From Streptomonospora nanhaiensis (GTDB taxonomy: Bacteria; Actinomycetota; Actinomycetes; Streptosporangiales; Streptosporangiaceae): DNA of 64,000 nt. Where the stretch lies: NCBI RefSeq assembly GCF_026642255.1, contig NZ_CP113264.1, forward strand, positions 4,588,001 through 4,652,000. Direction: 5' to 3'. Below, piece by piece: positions 32,833 to 41,585 of the stretch. How positions within the stretch are numbered: the stretch's first letter is position 1; each line of letters begins with the position of its first letter. The notes beneath the pieces are model-generated. The model did no database searches and was not told where the DNA came from. It saw nothing but the letters and a program-made list of their open reading frames with translations. A program made the translations under genes and the position numbers.

Positions 32833-34593
32833 TTACAGGTACTGGCCCGTGTTGGCGACGGTGTCGATGGAGCGGCCCGCGTCCGCGCCCTTCTTGCCGG
32901 TCACGAGGGTCCGGATGTAGACGATGCGCTCGCCCTTCTTGCCGGAGATCCGCGCCCAGTCGTCGGGGTTGGTGGTGTTGGGCAGGTCCTCGTTCTCGCT
33001 GAACTCGTCGACGCAGGCCTGCAGCAGGTGCGACACCCGGATGCCCCTGGACTGCTGGTCGATGAAGTCCTTGATGGCCATCTTCTTGGCCCTGGAGACG
33101 ATGTTCTCGATCATCGCGCCGGAGTTGAAGTCCTTGAAGTACAGGACCTCCTTGTCACCGTTGGCGTAGGTGACCTCCAGGAAGCGGTTCTCCTCGCCCT
33201 CGGTGTACATCCGCTCCACGACCCGCTGGATCATGGCGTCCACCGTGGCCTTGGTCGATCCGCCGTGCTCGACGAGGTCCTCCTCGTGCAGCGGCAGGTC
33301 CTCGGTGATGTACTTGCCGAAGATGTCGCGGGCCGCCTCGGCGTCGGGCCGCTCGATCTTGATCTTGACGTCCAGGCGGCCGGGCCGCAGGATCGCCGGG
33401 TCGATCATGTCCTCGCGGTTGGAGGCGCCGATGACGATGACGTTCTCCAGGCCCTCGACGCCGTCGATCTCGCTGAGGAGCTGCGGGACGATCGTGTTCT
33501 CCACGTCGGAGGACACACCCGATCCGCGGGTCCGGAAGATCGAGTCCATCTCGTCGAAGAAGACGATGACGGGGGTGCCCTCGGAGGCTTTCTCACGGGC
33601 ACGTTGGAAGACCAGGCGGATGTGCCGCTCGGTCTCGCCCACGTACTTGTTCAGCAGCTCCGGGCCCTTGATGTTGAGGAAGAAGCTCTTGCCGACGTCG
33701 CGGCCGGTGCGCTCGGCGACCTGTTTGGCCAGCGAGTTGGCGACCGCCTTGGCGATGAGCGTCTTGCCGCAGCCTGGAGGGCCGTACAGGAGGACGCCCT
33801 TGGGCGGGCGCAGCTTGTGCTCGTAGAACAGCTCCTTGTAGAGGTAGGGCAGCTCGACGGCGTCGCGGATCATCTCGATCTGCCCGGACAGGCCGCCGAT
33901 GTCGGTGTAGGCGATGTCGGGGACCTCTTCGAGGATGAGCTCCTCGACCTCCGACTTGGGGATCCGCTCGTACACGTAGCCCGAACGCGGCTCCAGCAGC
34001 AGGGAGTCGCCGGGGCGGATCGGCTCGTCGCGCAGCGGTTCGGCCAGGCGGACGATCCGCTCCTCGTCGTGGTGGGAGATCACCAGGGCGCGTTCGCCGT
34101 CCTCGAGGAGCTCCTTGAGCATGACGACCTCGCCGACGGTCTCGAAGGACTCGACCTCGACGACGTTGAAGGCCTCGTTGAGCATGACCTCCTGGCCGGG
34201 GCGCAGGCTCTCGAGGTCCACCGAGGGACTGACGTTGACACGCATCTTGCGGCCGTTGGTGAAGATCTCGACGGTCTCGTCGTCACGTGAACCGAGGTAG
34301 ACGCCGAATCCGGACGGCGGCTGCGCCAGCCGGTCGACCTCCTCCTTCAGCGCCACGATCTGCTCGCGCGCCTCCTTCAGCGTGGAGACGATCCGTTCGT
34401 TCTGGCCGTTGGCAGCGGCGAGGTTGGCCTGGGCCTCCCTCAGCCGCTCCTCCAGCAGGCGTACATGTCGGGGCGAGTCGGCGAGCTTGCGCCGAACCAC
34501 GCTGAGTTCCTTTTCCATGTAGGAGACCTGAGCCGTGAGTTCAGCGACTTCACGGTCCCGGTCGCTCTGACGCTCGTCGTCGCGCTCGGCCAC
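32833..34593 (-). CDS. arc: Proteasomal AAA ATPase Arc/Mpa
   Basis: 586 residues. The N-terminal coiled coil (about 10-85) binds Pup. Tandem OB folds cover about 90-240 (PSGFGVYLGSRDDE onward). In the AAA domain, Walker A is GPPGCGKT near 290, Walker B is VIVFFDEMDS near 355 and the second-region motif is SNREDMIDPAILRPGRLD. The C-terminus ends TGQYL, the motif that docks into PrcA and opens the gate. It unfolds pupylated substrates for PrcAB. I prefer GTG at 34593 because AGGGAGG then has proper spacing; GTG at 34602 directly abuts it. A strong hairpin upstream separates it from trmI. Confidence 0.96.
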   Translation of the reverse strand: MAERDDERQSDRDREVAELTAQVSYMEKELSVVRRKLADSPRHVRLLEERLREAQANLAAANGQNERIVSTLKEAREQIVALKEEVDRLAQPPSGFGVYLGSRDDETVEIFTNGRKMRVNVSPSVDLESLRPGQEVMLNEAFNVVEVESFETVGEVVMLKELLEDGERALVISHHDEERIVRLAEPLRDEPIRPGDSLLLEPRSGYVYERIPKSEVEELILEEVPDIAYTDIGGLSGQIEMIRDAVELPYLYKELFYEHKLRPPKGVLLYGPPGCGKTLIAKAVANSLAKQVAERTGRDVGKSFFLNIKGPELLNKYVGETERHIRLVFQRAREKASEGTPVIVFFDEMDSIFRTRGSGVSSDVENTIVPQLLSEIDGVEGLENVIVIGASNREDMIDPAILRPGRLDVKIKIERPDAEAARDIFGKYITEDLPLHEEDLVEHGGSTKATVDAMIQRVVERMYTEGEENRFLEVTYANGDKEVLYFKDFNSGAMIENIVSRAKKMAIKDFIDQQSRGIRVSHLLQACVDEFSENEDLPNTTNPDDWARISGKKGERIVYIRTLVTGKKGADAGRSIDTVANTGQYL

Positions 34594-34843
34594 GTCCGCC
34601 ACCTCCCTAGGAGAAGTATGACTACTCGGAGCCTACCTACCCCTGCCCATTTCCTAACCTGTCTGCCGTGGGGAGTGTCGTAGGACTCATTTTGAACTCT
34701 TGCGTTACACCAGGTCACAGTGATAGCGGATGACCCGACGTAATCAGAAAGTAACCTCCGTGCCGGGCCCGGGCAAGGAAGGTCTCCCCCCGGAGGACCT
34801 CGGACGGGGGTCGGCCGCAGGGGCGGGGCCGCGGCCCCGGACA

Positions 34844-34884
34844 CGCGCGAGGCCCGCCCGGGTGTTCCGGACGGGCCTCGCGCG
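34844..34884 (-). terminator. Hairpin terminator after trmI
   Basis: CGCGCGAGGCCCG pairs perfectly with CGGGCCTCGCGCG, and CCGG/CCGG extends the stem past one mismatch; loop GTGTT. It starts 37 bases past the trmI stop, so arc needs its own promoter in 34594-34843. Confidence 0.85.
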
Positions 34885-34920
34885 GTGCGGTGGGACTCGG
34901 GGGCGTGGCGGGCGCTCCCG

Positions 34921-35934
34921 CTACTCCCCGGCGGTGCCCGGCTCCTCCGGGCCCGCGTCGGGGGTCTCCGGGGCCTGCGGGACCCCGGCCTCGGCGGGGG
35001 CGTCCCCGCCCACGGCGGGCGCCGTACCGGGAGCCGTCTGCGCCGGACCGCGGCCGTCCTGCTCGCGGGCCGCGGTGAAGTCCTTGCCGTAGGCGCCCTT
35101 GGCCGGCCGGCGGCGGCGCTCGGGGGCCTCGGCCCCGTCGGCGAGGCGGCGGGCCACCACCAGGAACCCGGTGTGCCCGATCATGCGGTGGTCCGGGCGC
35201 ACCGCCAGCCCCTCCACGTGCCAGGTGCGGAGCATGGTCTCCCACGAGCGCGGCTCGTAGAAGCGGTCGTCCTCGCGCAGCCCCTCGACCACGCGCGACA
35301 GCTGCGTGGTGGTGGCGACGTAGCAGCAGAGCAGTCCGCCGGGGATCAGCGCCCCGGCGACCGCGTCCAGGCACTCCCAGGGGGCGAGCATGTCGAGGAA
35401 GACGCGGTCCACGTCGGTCTCGTCGAGCTCCTCCACCAGGTCGCCGACGGTGAGCTTCCACGCCGGGTGCGGGCCGCCGTAGAACCTCTCCACGTTCTTG
35501 CGGGCGATCTCGGCGAAGTCGGCGCGACGCTCGTAGGAGTGCACCATGCCGTTCTCACCGACGGCGCGCAGCAGCCAGTTGGACATGGCTCCCGATCCGG
35601 CGCCCGCCTCGACCACCCGGGCCCCCGGGAAGATGTCCGCCTCGACCAGGACCTGGGCCGCGTCCTTGGGGTAGACGATGGTCGCCCCGCGCTTCATCGA
35701 CAGCGTGTAGTCGATCAGCAGCGGGCGCAGCGCCACGTAGGCCGTGCCGGTGTTGGAGCGGACCACACTGCCGTCGGGCTGTCCGATGAGCTCGTCGTGT
35801 TCGACCTTGCCCTTGTGGGAGTGGAAGGTGCTGCCTTCGCGCAGGGTGATCGTGTGCATGCGACCCTTGGGGTCGGTCAACTGCACGGTGTCGCCGTCGG
35901 TGAAGGGGCCGCGGCGGCCATGGATACCGGTCAA
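34921..35934 (-). CDS. trmI: tRNA (adenine58-N1)-methyltransferase TrmI
   Basis: About 337 residues, SAM-dependent class I methyltransferase of the TrmI family. The N-terminal beta domain reads RRGPFTDGDTVQLTDPKGR, the SAM motif I VVEAGAGSGAMSNWLLRAVG lies near 105, and LDMLAPWECLDAV is the catalytic Asp motif. It makes m1A58 in the T-loop of tRNAs. trmI next to arc is standard in actinomycetes. The C-terminal 60 residues are Pro/Ala/Glu-rich and probably disordered. Start is uncertain: TTG at 35934 fits the family length, while TTG at 35961 is also in frame. Confidence 0.9.
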   Translation of the reverse strand: MTGIHGRRGPFTDGDTVQLTDPKGRMHTITLREGSTFHSHKGKVEHDELIGQPDGSVVRSNTGTAYVALRPLLIDYTLSMKRGATIVYPKDAAQVLVEADIFPGARVVEAGAGSGAMSNWLLRAVGENGMVHSYERRADFAEIARKNVERFYGGPHPAWKLTVGDLVEELDETDVDRVFLDMLAPWECLDAVAGALIPGGLLCCYVATTTQLSRVVEGLREDDRFYEPRSWETMLRTWHVEGLAVRPDHRMIGHTGFLVVARRLADGAEAPERRRRPAKGAYGKDFTAAREQDGRGPAQTAPGTAPAVGGDAPAEAGVPQAPETPDAGPEEPGTAGE

Positions 35935-36193
35935 CGTCGCTCTCGTCTTCCCACGTCGCAATTGGTTGAGTCAGGGCAGTCGCCCAGGGTATCGGCCCCC
36001 CGATACCGTGGCGAACGGCCGGAGGCGGCCCGAACCGACTACGGACGGTCGTAGCGGTCCGGGCACAAGTCCGGAAACGGGCGGCTCCCGCCGGGGCCGA
36101 ACGTGCGAACACCCCGCCTCCGGGGCAGTATCGACACCGCGGGACCGCGACGACGCCCATCCACCACACGAGGAACACGGGAGGCGACGACCC

Positions 36194-36958
36194 ATGTCAC
36201 AGCCGAACACGGCACTGGGGATCGACATCGGGGGCAGCGGCATCAAGGGCGCCCCTGTCGACCTGGTCGCCGGGGAGTTCCTCCGGGAGCGGATGAAGGT
36301 CCTCACGCCCCGCCACGCCGACCCCGCGGCGATCGCGGAGATCGTCGGCAAGATCGCCGCGCACTTCCCCGAGGTCTCGCAGGCGCCGCTGGGCATCACC
36401 TTCCCAGGGGTGGTGCAGGGCGGGGTCGTGCGCACCTCCGCCAACCTGCCCAAGAGCTGGGTGGGCACCGACGCGCGGACCCTGTTCACCGAGGCGACCG
36501 GCCGACCGGTGCGGGTCCTCAACGACGCCGACGCCGCGGCGGTCGCGGAGAGCCGCTACGGCGCCGCCAAGGGGGTGCCGGGCGTGGTGCTGATGACCAC
36601 CCTGGGCACCGGCATCGGCTCCGCCCTGGTGGTGGACGGCAAACTCGTGCCCAACACCGAGTTCGGGCACCTGGAGATCGACGGGTACGACGCGGAGACG
36701 CGGGCCTCCTCCGGCGCCAAGGAGCGCGAGGACCTCTCCTACCACGAGTGGGCGACCCAGCGCCTGCACCGCTACTACCGGGTGGTCGAGGACCTGCTCT
36801 GGCCGGACCTGATCGTGGTCGGCGGCGGGGTGAGCCGCAAGTCGGAGAAGTTCCTCCCCCATGTGGACATCCGCACCCCCATCGTCCCCGCGGCCCTGCG
36901 CAACACCGCCGGGATCGTCGGCGCCGCGCTGGCGGCGGCCGAGCCCGGGACGGTCTGA
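36194..36958 (+). CDS. ppgK: Polyphosphate glucokinase (ROK family)
   Basis: 254 residues, the normal PpgK length. Phosphate-binding motif GIDIGGSGIKGAPVDL is at the N-terminus, catalytic-Asp motif VRVLNDADAAAVAE near 115, and TLGTGIGSALVVDGKLVPNTEFGHLEI near 140. The actinobacterial PpgK signature SSGAKEREDLSYHEWA follows, and VVGGGVSRKSEKF near the C-terminus. It phosphorylates glucose using polyphosphate or ATP. Monocistronic, with a hairpin at 36964-36995 after the stop. Confidence 0.93.
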   Translation: MSQPNTALGIDIGGSGIKGAPVDLVAGEFLRERMKVLTPRHADPAAIAEIVGKIAAHFPEVSQAPLGITFPGVVQGGVVRTSANLPKSWVGTDARTLFTEATGRPVRVLNDADAAAVAESRYGAAKGVPGVVLMTTLGTGIGSALVVDGKLVPNTEFGHLEIDGYDAETRASSGAKEREDLSYHEWATQRLHRYYRVVEDLLWPDLIVVGGGVSRKSEKFLPHVDIRTPIVPAALRNTAGIVGAALAAAEPGTV

Positions 36959-36963
36959 GCCCC

Positions 36964-36995
36964 GGCCGCCGTCCCGTCCACGCCGGGCGGCGGCC
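36964..36995 (+). terminator. Hairpin terminator after ppgK
   Basis: GGCCGCCG / CGGCGGCC, 8-bp perfect stem with a 16-base loop, six bases past the stop. Confidence 0.6.
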
Positions 36996-37040
36996 CGCGG
37001 TCTCCCCGGTGACATCCGGGCGGCTCCCGCACCGGGCCCC

Positions 37041-37241
37041 TCAGGGGTGCGGGCGCAGCCCCTTGAGCGCCTTGTCGACGTCGCCCCTGGGCCCGTGGAC
37101 CGCCACCCCCGCCAGGGCCAGGTCCTCGGCGGCCGCCCCGAGCACGGCGGCCCGGTTGTCGTCGTCGTTGCCGGTGGCGAAGAGGTCCTCGGTGAAGAGC
37201 GCGGCGGCCAGCCCCCGCGACCGGGCCCGGTTCAGCACCAC
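37041..37241 (-). pseudogene. C-terminal remnant of a DUF2000-like gene
   Basis: The last 65 or so residues of this frame (LNRARSRGLAAALFTEDLF, ATGNDDDNRAAVLGAAAEDL, LAGVAVHGPRGDVDKALKGL) have a natural protein composition and recall the C-terminal half of DUF2000 proteins, usually about 140 residues. Upstream of 37241 the frame becomes Arg/Pro-rich low-complexity sequence, so the N-terminal half is missing. No ribosome binding site or plausible start is evident. Family assignment is from memory and tentative. Confidence 0.4.
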
Positions 37242-37533
37242 CCCGGGGGCGTTCCGTGCGGCGGACGGCCGCGCCGTACGCCTGGGGGCCGGGACGACGC
37301 GGACGGACCGGGTGCGCCGGAGGTAAGGCGCGGGCCGCCCGCCGGACACCGGGACGGAGGGGGCCGGGCGGCGGACGGCCCGCGCACGGGGGGGGTCGAA
37401 CGGGTGGGCGGGCGGGACCGGGCAGGACCCCGCGCGGAGGGAGACCGGGTTTCGGGGGAACCCGGCCCCGCCCGCCTCCCGGGCGCGGGCACCGCTCACG
37501 CCCGGGGAGGCGCGGAGGGGGACCCGCGCCTGT

Positions 37534-37899
37534 TCAGGCGTCGCCGACGGTCATGGACAGGGCGCCCACGATCCGCCTGGCGGCGTCGGAGGTCCGGGTG
37601 GCGGGGGAGATGGGGACCCCCGACAGGGCGGGATGCACATCCACCTGGGCCGGCCAGCGCATCCACCACCAGAGGTCGCCCCTGTGCGGTCTGAGCAGCG
37701 CGCGCTGGGGGCGGGCGCTGGGGCCGGCGTCGACCGTTCCGGAATCCCCGTCCTCGCGCACCTCCACGCCGTGTGAGCGCAGTTCGGCGGCCAGGACCCG
37801 CAGGGCCAGACCGGCGGGGTCCACGCGGTCCGCCGGATCAGCCGCGGCGGGTTCCCACCGCAGACTCGGGCTGCCCGCCGGCGGGGTCTCCACGGTCAC
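37534..37899 (-). CDS. Hypothetical protein divergent from the XRE regulator
   Basis: 121 residues starting at GTG with AAGGGAGG upstream. No signal peptide or membrane helix. A DLWWWMRWPAQVD stretch near 75-87 is notable for three consecutive Trp. The ends are Pro/Ala-rich. Small proteins with this position, divergent from a large XRE regulator, are common in Nocardiopsis-like and Streptomyces genomes, but I do not recognise the family. A shared inverted repeat lies in the spacer. Confidence 0.65.
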   Translation of the reverse strand: MTVETPPAGSPSLRWEPAAADPADRVDPAGLALRVLAAELRSHGVEVREDGDSGTVDAGPSARPQRALLRPHRGDLWWWMRWPAQVDVHPALSGVPISPATRTSDAARRIVGALSMTVGDA

Positions 37900-37984
37900 G
37901 GGGTGCCTCCCTTTCCTCCCGGATGCCTGCCGGGACCAACGACTCTTGCACTCTCCCGCATCGGCCCCGGTACGGGGCGTCTCT

Positions 37985-38051
37985 ATGCGGATCACGCATC
38001 GCACCTTCTTTTTCACACATAGCCACCCAGGGCGGCCGGAATCCCTAATCT
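37985..38051 (+). promoter_or_regulatory. XRE promoter: inverted repeat plus minus-10 box of a probable leaderless mRNA
   Basis: ATGCG-GATCA-CGCAT (37985-37999) is a perfect inverted repeat between the divergent genes. TAATCT (38046-38051) ends six bases before the XRE ATG, the spacing expected when the transcript starts at the ATG itself; no Shine-Dalgarno is present. Confidence 0.55.
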
Positions 38052-38057
38052 AAGCTC

Positions 38058-39401
38058 ATGCCCCAACCCGACGGTGTTCTGCCACCGGACCTGTGGTCGC
38101 GGCCCCGCATGGCGAACGCGCTGGCGACCTGCGACATGGCCACAGTTCTCGAAGGCGTGCGCACTGCGCGCGGATGGTCCCAGGGAGACCTCGCCCGCGC
38201 GGTCGCCTATTCCCAGAGCTGGGTCTCCCGGGTGGTCAACGGACAGCAGGCCCTGACGGTCAGCCAGGTCCAGGACCTCGCCCAGCGCCTGGACGTCCCG
38301 CTGCACCTGCTCCGCTTCGGAGGCGCCCCGCCGCCGGTCGGACCCGTCCAGAAGGAGGTGGACACCACGAGACGACGCGAGTTCGGGAAGGCGGTCGCCG
38401 CCGGGGCCCTTCTCACCGCCGCCCCCGCCGCTCCCCCGCCTTCGCAGGCGCCCCACCCGGTCGACGAGACCACCGCGTCCGCGCTGCGCTCCATCACCGG
38501 CGGCCAGCGCCGCATGGACGCGTCCGCCCCCGCCCGCCACCTGCTGCCCAGCGCCGTGACGCATGTGCAGCTGGCCGAGCAGATGCTCGCGCACTCGCGC
38601 GGGACGCCCTTCCGCCCGGCGCTCAGCGCGGCGGCCAGCGAGGCCGCCGGGTTCGCCGCCTGGCTCCACGCCGACCTGGGCGACATGGGCTCGGCCCGGG
38701 TCCACTACCGCACGGCGGTCGTCCGGGCCCGCCAGGCCGGGATGCGCCTGCTCGACGTGTACATGCTGGGGTCCCTGGCCGCCTTCGAGATCGACACGGC
38801 GGAGGACCCCGAACTGGGCCTGGGACTGGTGCGGGAGGCCGAGCACGTCCTGGGCCCCTCCGCGCACCCCACGGCCCGCGCCTGGCTCGCCTGCGTGGGC
38901 GCCCTCGCGCACGCGGGCACCGGCGACGGGGCCGCCGCCTCCCGCGCCATCGGCAGGGCGGAGAAGGAGGCCGCCCGCACGACCAACACCGACCCGCCCT
39001 GGCCGTGGGTGTTCGCCTTCGACCAGGCCAAGGTCGCCGGCTACCGCGCCCTGGTCGGGGTGCGCCTGCGGAGCCCGCACGAGGCCCGCGAGGCCTTCGC
39101 GGAGGCCCTCGCCCAGAAGGCCGCCAACGCCAAGCAGGCGGCGGTCCTCCAGGTCGAGCTGGCCTCGGCGCACGCCGAGGCCGGCGACGTGGACGAGGCG
39201 TTCCGCCTGGCGCGGGAGGCGCTCGCCACGGGGGTGCGCTTCGACTCCGAACGGGTGATCGGACGGGTGCGGAGGTTCAGGCGCGGGTACCGGGGGCCCC
39301 GGGCCGGATGCGTCGACGACCTGGACCGCCGGCTCACGTCGCTCATGACCGGTATCGGGGCCCCTGGTCAGGGGGCGGGGAGCGGCGGGGGGTACCCGTG
39401 A
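38058..39401 (+). CDS. XRE-family regulator with TPR-like C-terminal domain
   Basis: 447 residues. The helix-turn-helix (about 28-80) reads LEGVRTARGWSQGDLARAVA then SQSWVSRVVNGQQALTVSQV. The remainder (about 150-420) is all-helical and TPR-like, the build of large actinomycete XRE regulators that respond to peptides or small signals. It probably has a leaderless mRNA. The C-terminal 20 residues are Gly-rich. It is divergent from the 121-residue hypothetical protein, its likely partner. Confidence 0.85.
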   Translation: MPQPDGVLPPDLWSRPRMANALATCDMATVLEGVRTARGWSQGDLARAVAYSQSWVSRVVNGQQALTVSQVQDLAQRLDVPLHLLRFGGAPPPVGPVQKEVDTTRRREFGKAVAAGALLTAAPAAPPPSQAPHPVDETTASALRSITGGQRRMDASAPARHLLPSAVTHVQLAEQMLAHSRGTPFRPALSAAASEAAGFAAWLHADLGDMGSARVHYRTAVVRARQAGMRLLDVYMLGSLAAFEIDTAEDPELGLGLVREAEHVLGPSAHPTARAWLACVGALAHAGTGDGAAASRAIGRAEKEAARTTNTDPPWPWVFAFDQAKVAGYRALVGVRLRSPHEAREAFAEALAQKAANAKQAAVLQVELASAHAEAGDVDEAFRLAREALATGVRFDSERVIGRVRRFRRGYRGPRAGCVDDLDRRLTSLMTGIGAPGQGAGSGGGYP

Positions 39402-39483
39402 TCCGCATCGGAACCGCCGGCCGCCGCGGCCTGCCCCGGGAGCGCTCAGCGGCAGCCCGGCGCCGGCGTGGCCGTCCGCCGCG

Positions 39484-40641
39484 TCAGGCCCGGCCGGACA
39501 TCGCCGCGTTGACGTCGGCGGCGCGCAGCACGCCGAACACCCCGCCCCCCGCCTCGTCCACCACCAGGTACTCCGGCAGCTGGTGCCCGGTCAGCGCGTC
39601 GAGCAGCTCCTCGCCCCTCAGGTCCACCGGCACCAGGGAGGAGTCCGTCACCGCCCGCGCCACACTCGACACCGGTACCCGGGCCCGGCGCCCCTCCGCG
39701 ATAGCCGCGGCCGAGGCCGGGTGCACGATCGACGTCGGGGTGCCGTCGGCGTCGGTCACGACGATCTCCACGACCCCCGCCTCGCGCGCCTTCCCCTGCG
39801 CCTCGGCCAGCGGGGTGTCGGACGGCACCCGCACCGCCGGCCGGGCCAGGTCGCGCGCGCTCAGGCCGGGCACCCGCTCGCGCACCCGGGCCGCCCGCAG
39901 GGCGTCGGTGGCGCCCATCCACATGAACCCGCCCAGGAGCAGGCCCCACACCACCGCCCACGGGCTCAACCGCCCGCCGGACGACCACGCCAGGACGAAC
40001 GGGATCGCCACCACCACCAGGGCCAGCCCCCGGCCGCCCCAGGCCGCCGCCACACTCCCCGCGACCTGCCTGCCGGTCGCCTTCCACACCCCGGCGCGCA
40101 GCAGCCGGCCGCCGTCCAGGGGCAGCCCGGGCAACAGGTTGAACACGCCCACCAGGAAGTTGGCGATCCACAGCTGGAACAGCAGCTCGCCCACCACGCT
40201 GAACGGGTCGGCGAACTGGTACAGGCCGAAGGCGCCCGCGGCCAGGATCAGGGAGAACAGCGGACCCGAGAACGCGATCCAGAACTCCCGCCCCGGGGTG
40301 GGCGCCTCCCGCTCGATCTCGGAGACCCCGCCCAGCACGTACAGCACGATCCGCCGCACCGGCAGCCCGTACATGCGCGCCACCACCGAGTGCGCGAGCT
40401 CGTGCACCAGGACGGAGGCGTACAGCAGGACCGCGAAGACGAACGCCAACAGGTACGAGGCGGGCCCCAGCGCGAGCCGCCCCTCGACGATCCCCCCGTA
40501 GACGAGGGTGATCAGCACCGCCACGATCAACCACGACGGCGTCACGTACACGGGAATCCCGAAGGGGCGGCCCAGGAGCAGCCCCTTGCTCTTGGCGCGG
40601 TCGCGGGTTCTGGGCGCGGAGGGCTCACTACCGGTGGTCAC
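39484..40641 (-). CDS. Site-2 protease family M50 membrane metalloprotease with CBS domains
   Basis: 385 residues. Several membrane helices surround zinc motif VLVHELAHSVVARM (HExxH, near 80) and the second motif FNLLPGLPLDGGRLLRAG (near 170). The C-terminal part (about 255-380) is a pair of CBS modules (ARDLARPAVRVPSDTPLAEA onward), which in this subfamily bind nucleotides and regulate the protease. It acts in the membrane by regulated intramembrane proteolysis; its substrate is unknown. The start is GTG. It is divergent from the RecB-type nuclease; the same pair sits near arc in many actinomycetes. Confidence 0.92.
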   Translation of the reverse strand: MTTGSEPSAPRTRDRAKSKGLLLGRPFGIPVYVTPSWLIVAVLITLVYGGIVEGRLALGPASYLLAFVFAVLLYASVLVHELAHSVVARMYGLPVRRIVLYVLGGVSEIEREAPTPGREFWIAFSGPLFSLILAAGAFGLYQFADPFSVVGELLFQLWIANFLVGVFNLLPGLPLDGGRLLRAGVWKATGRQVAGSVAAAWGGRGLALVVVAIPFVLAWSSGGRLSPWAVVWGLLLGGFMWMGATDALRAARVRERVPGLSARDLARPAVRVPSDTPLAEAQGKAREAGVVEIVVTDADGTPTSIVHPASAAAIAEGRRARVPVSSVARAVTDSSLVPVDLRGEELLDALTGHQLPEYLVVDEAGGGVFGVLRAADVNAAMSGRA

Positions 40642-40701
40642 GTCCCCAGGGTACGGGGCTACCGCGCCCGGCCTGTCGCGACCTTCTCATAGGCTCGTCC
40701 C

Positions 40702-41505
40702 ATGACCACCGCGCCCCTTCCGTCCGCCCTCTCGCCCTCGCGTGCCTCCGACTTCCTCCAGTGCCCCCTGCTGTTCCGGTTCCGCACCATCGACCGGCTC
40801 CCGGAGGCTCCCAGCGCGGCGGCGCTGCGCGGCACCCTGGTCCACGCCTGCCTCGAACGCCTCTACGAACTCCCCGCGGAGTCGCGCACCCCGCACAACG
40901 CCGCCGCCCTCGTCGACCCGCAGTGGACCGCTCTGCGCGAGAAGAAGCCCGAGGTCGATGAGCTCTTCGCCGACGAGGCGGAGCGCGACACCTGGTTGGA
41001 GTCCGCCCGCGACCTGGTGCGCCGCTACTTCGACCTGGAGAACCCGACGGCCCTGGAGCCCCGCGACCGCGAGATGCGCCTGGACGTGGCCCTGCCCACC
41101 GGGCTCAAACTGCGCGGCTACGTCGACCGCCTCGACGTCACCCCGACCGGACAGATCCGGATCGTGGACTACAAGACCGGCAAGTCCCCGCACCCCAGGT
41201 TCGAGGACAAGGCCCGCTTCCAGATCTTCTTCTACGCCGTGATGATCTGGCGCGACCTCGGCGTCGTCCCCACCCGCCTCCAGCTCGTCTACCTGGGCGG
41301 CGACGGGGCCGTGCGCTGGTACGACCCGACCGAGGACGAGCTCCGGGCCGCGGAGGAGGAGATCTCCGGCATCTGGGCCCGGATCGAGGAGGCCGGACGG
41401 ACCGGCGTGTGGGCGCCCCGCAAGAGCAAGCTGTGCGGCTGGTGCGAGCACCAGGCCCTGTGCCCCGAGTTCGGCGGCACCCCGCCGCCGCTGCCCACCG
41501 CCTGA
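40702..41505 (+). CDS. RecB-family PD-(D/E)XK exonuclease with C-terminal Fe-S cysteines
   Basis: 267 residues of the PDDEXK_1/Cas4-like superfamily. The N-terminus is LSPSRASDFLQCPLLFRFR, whose Cys is the first Fe-S ligand. LRGTLVHACLERLYEL supplies the catalytic His, LRGYVDRLD the Asp and IRIVDYKTGK the Glu/Asp-x-Lys core. The C-terminal Cys cluster is SKLCGWCEHQALCPEF. These proteins cut single- or double-stranded DNA ends. This stand-alone version near arc is common in actinomycetes and is a housekeeping repair gene candidate, so I do not link it to the CRISPR array 19 kb away. Confidence 0.9.
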   Translation: MTTAPLPSALSPSRASDFLQCPLLFRFRTIDRLPEAPSAAALRGTLVHACLERLYELPAESRTPHNAAALVDPQWTALREKKPEVDELFADEAERDTWLESARDLVRRYFDLENPTALEPRDREMRLDVALPTGLKLRGYVDRLDVTPTGQIRIVDYKTGKSPHPRFEDKARFQIFFYAVMIWRDLGVVPTRLQLVYLGGDGAVRWYDPTEDELRAAEEEISGIWARIEEAGRTGVWAPRKSKLCGWCEHQALCPEFGGTPPPLPTA

Positions 41506-41525
41506 CCGGCCGCGGCCCGGCCCCG

Positions 41526-41548
41526 CCCGCCGCGCCCCGGACGGCGGG
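41526..41548 (+). terminator. Hairpin terminator after the RecB-family gene
   Basis: CCCGCCG / CGGCGGG with a 9-base loop, 20 bases past the stop. Confidence 0.5.
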
Positions 41549-41585
41549 GACCGGACAAGCCCCCCGATGAGGCACAATCGGCCGT

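Noticed and set aside
40702..41505. RecB-family nuclease as a Cas4-like partner of the CRISPR array
   Set aside because: It is 19 kb away beside a site-2 protease, the normal housekeeping setting in actinomycetes, and type I-E systems do not use Cas4.
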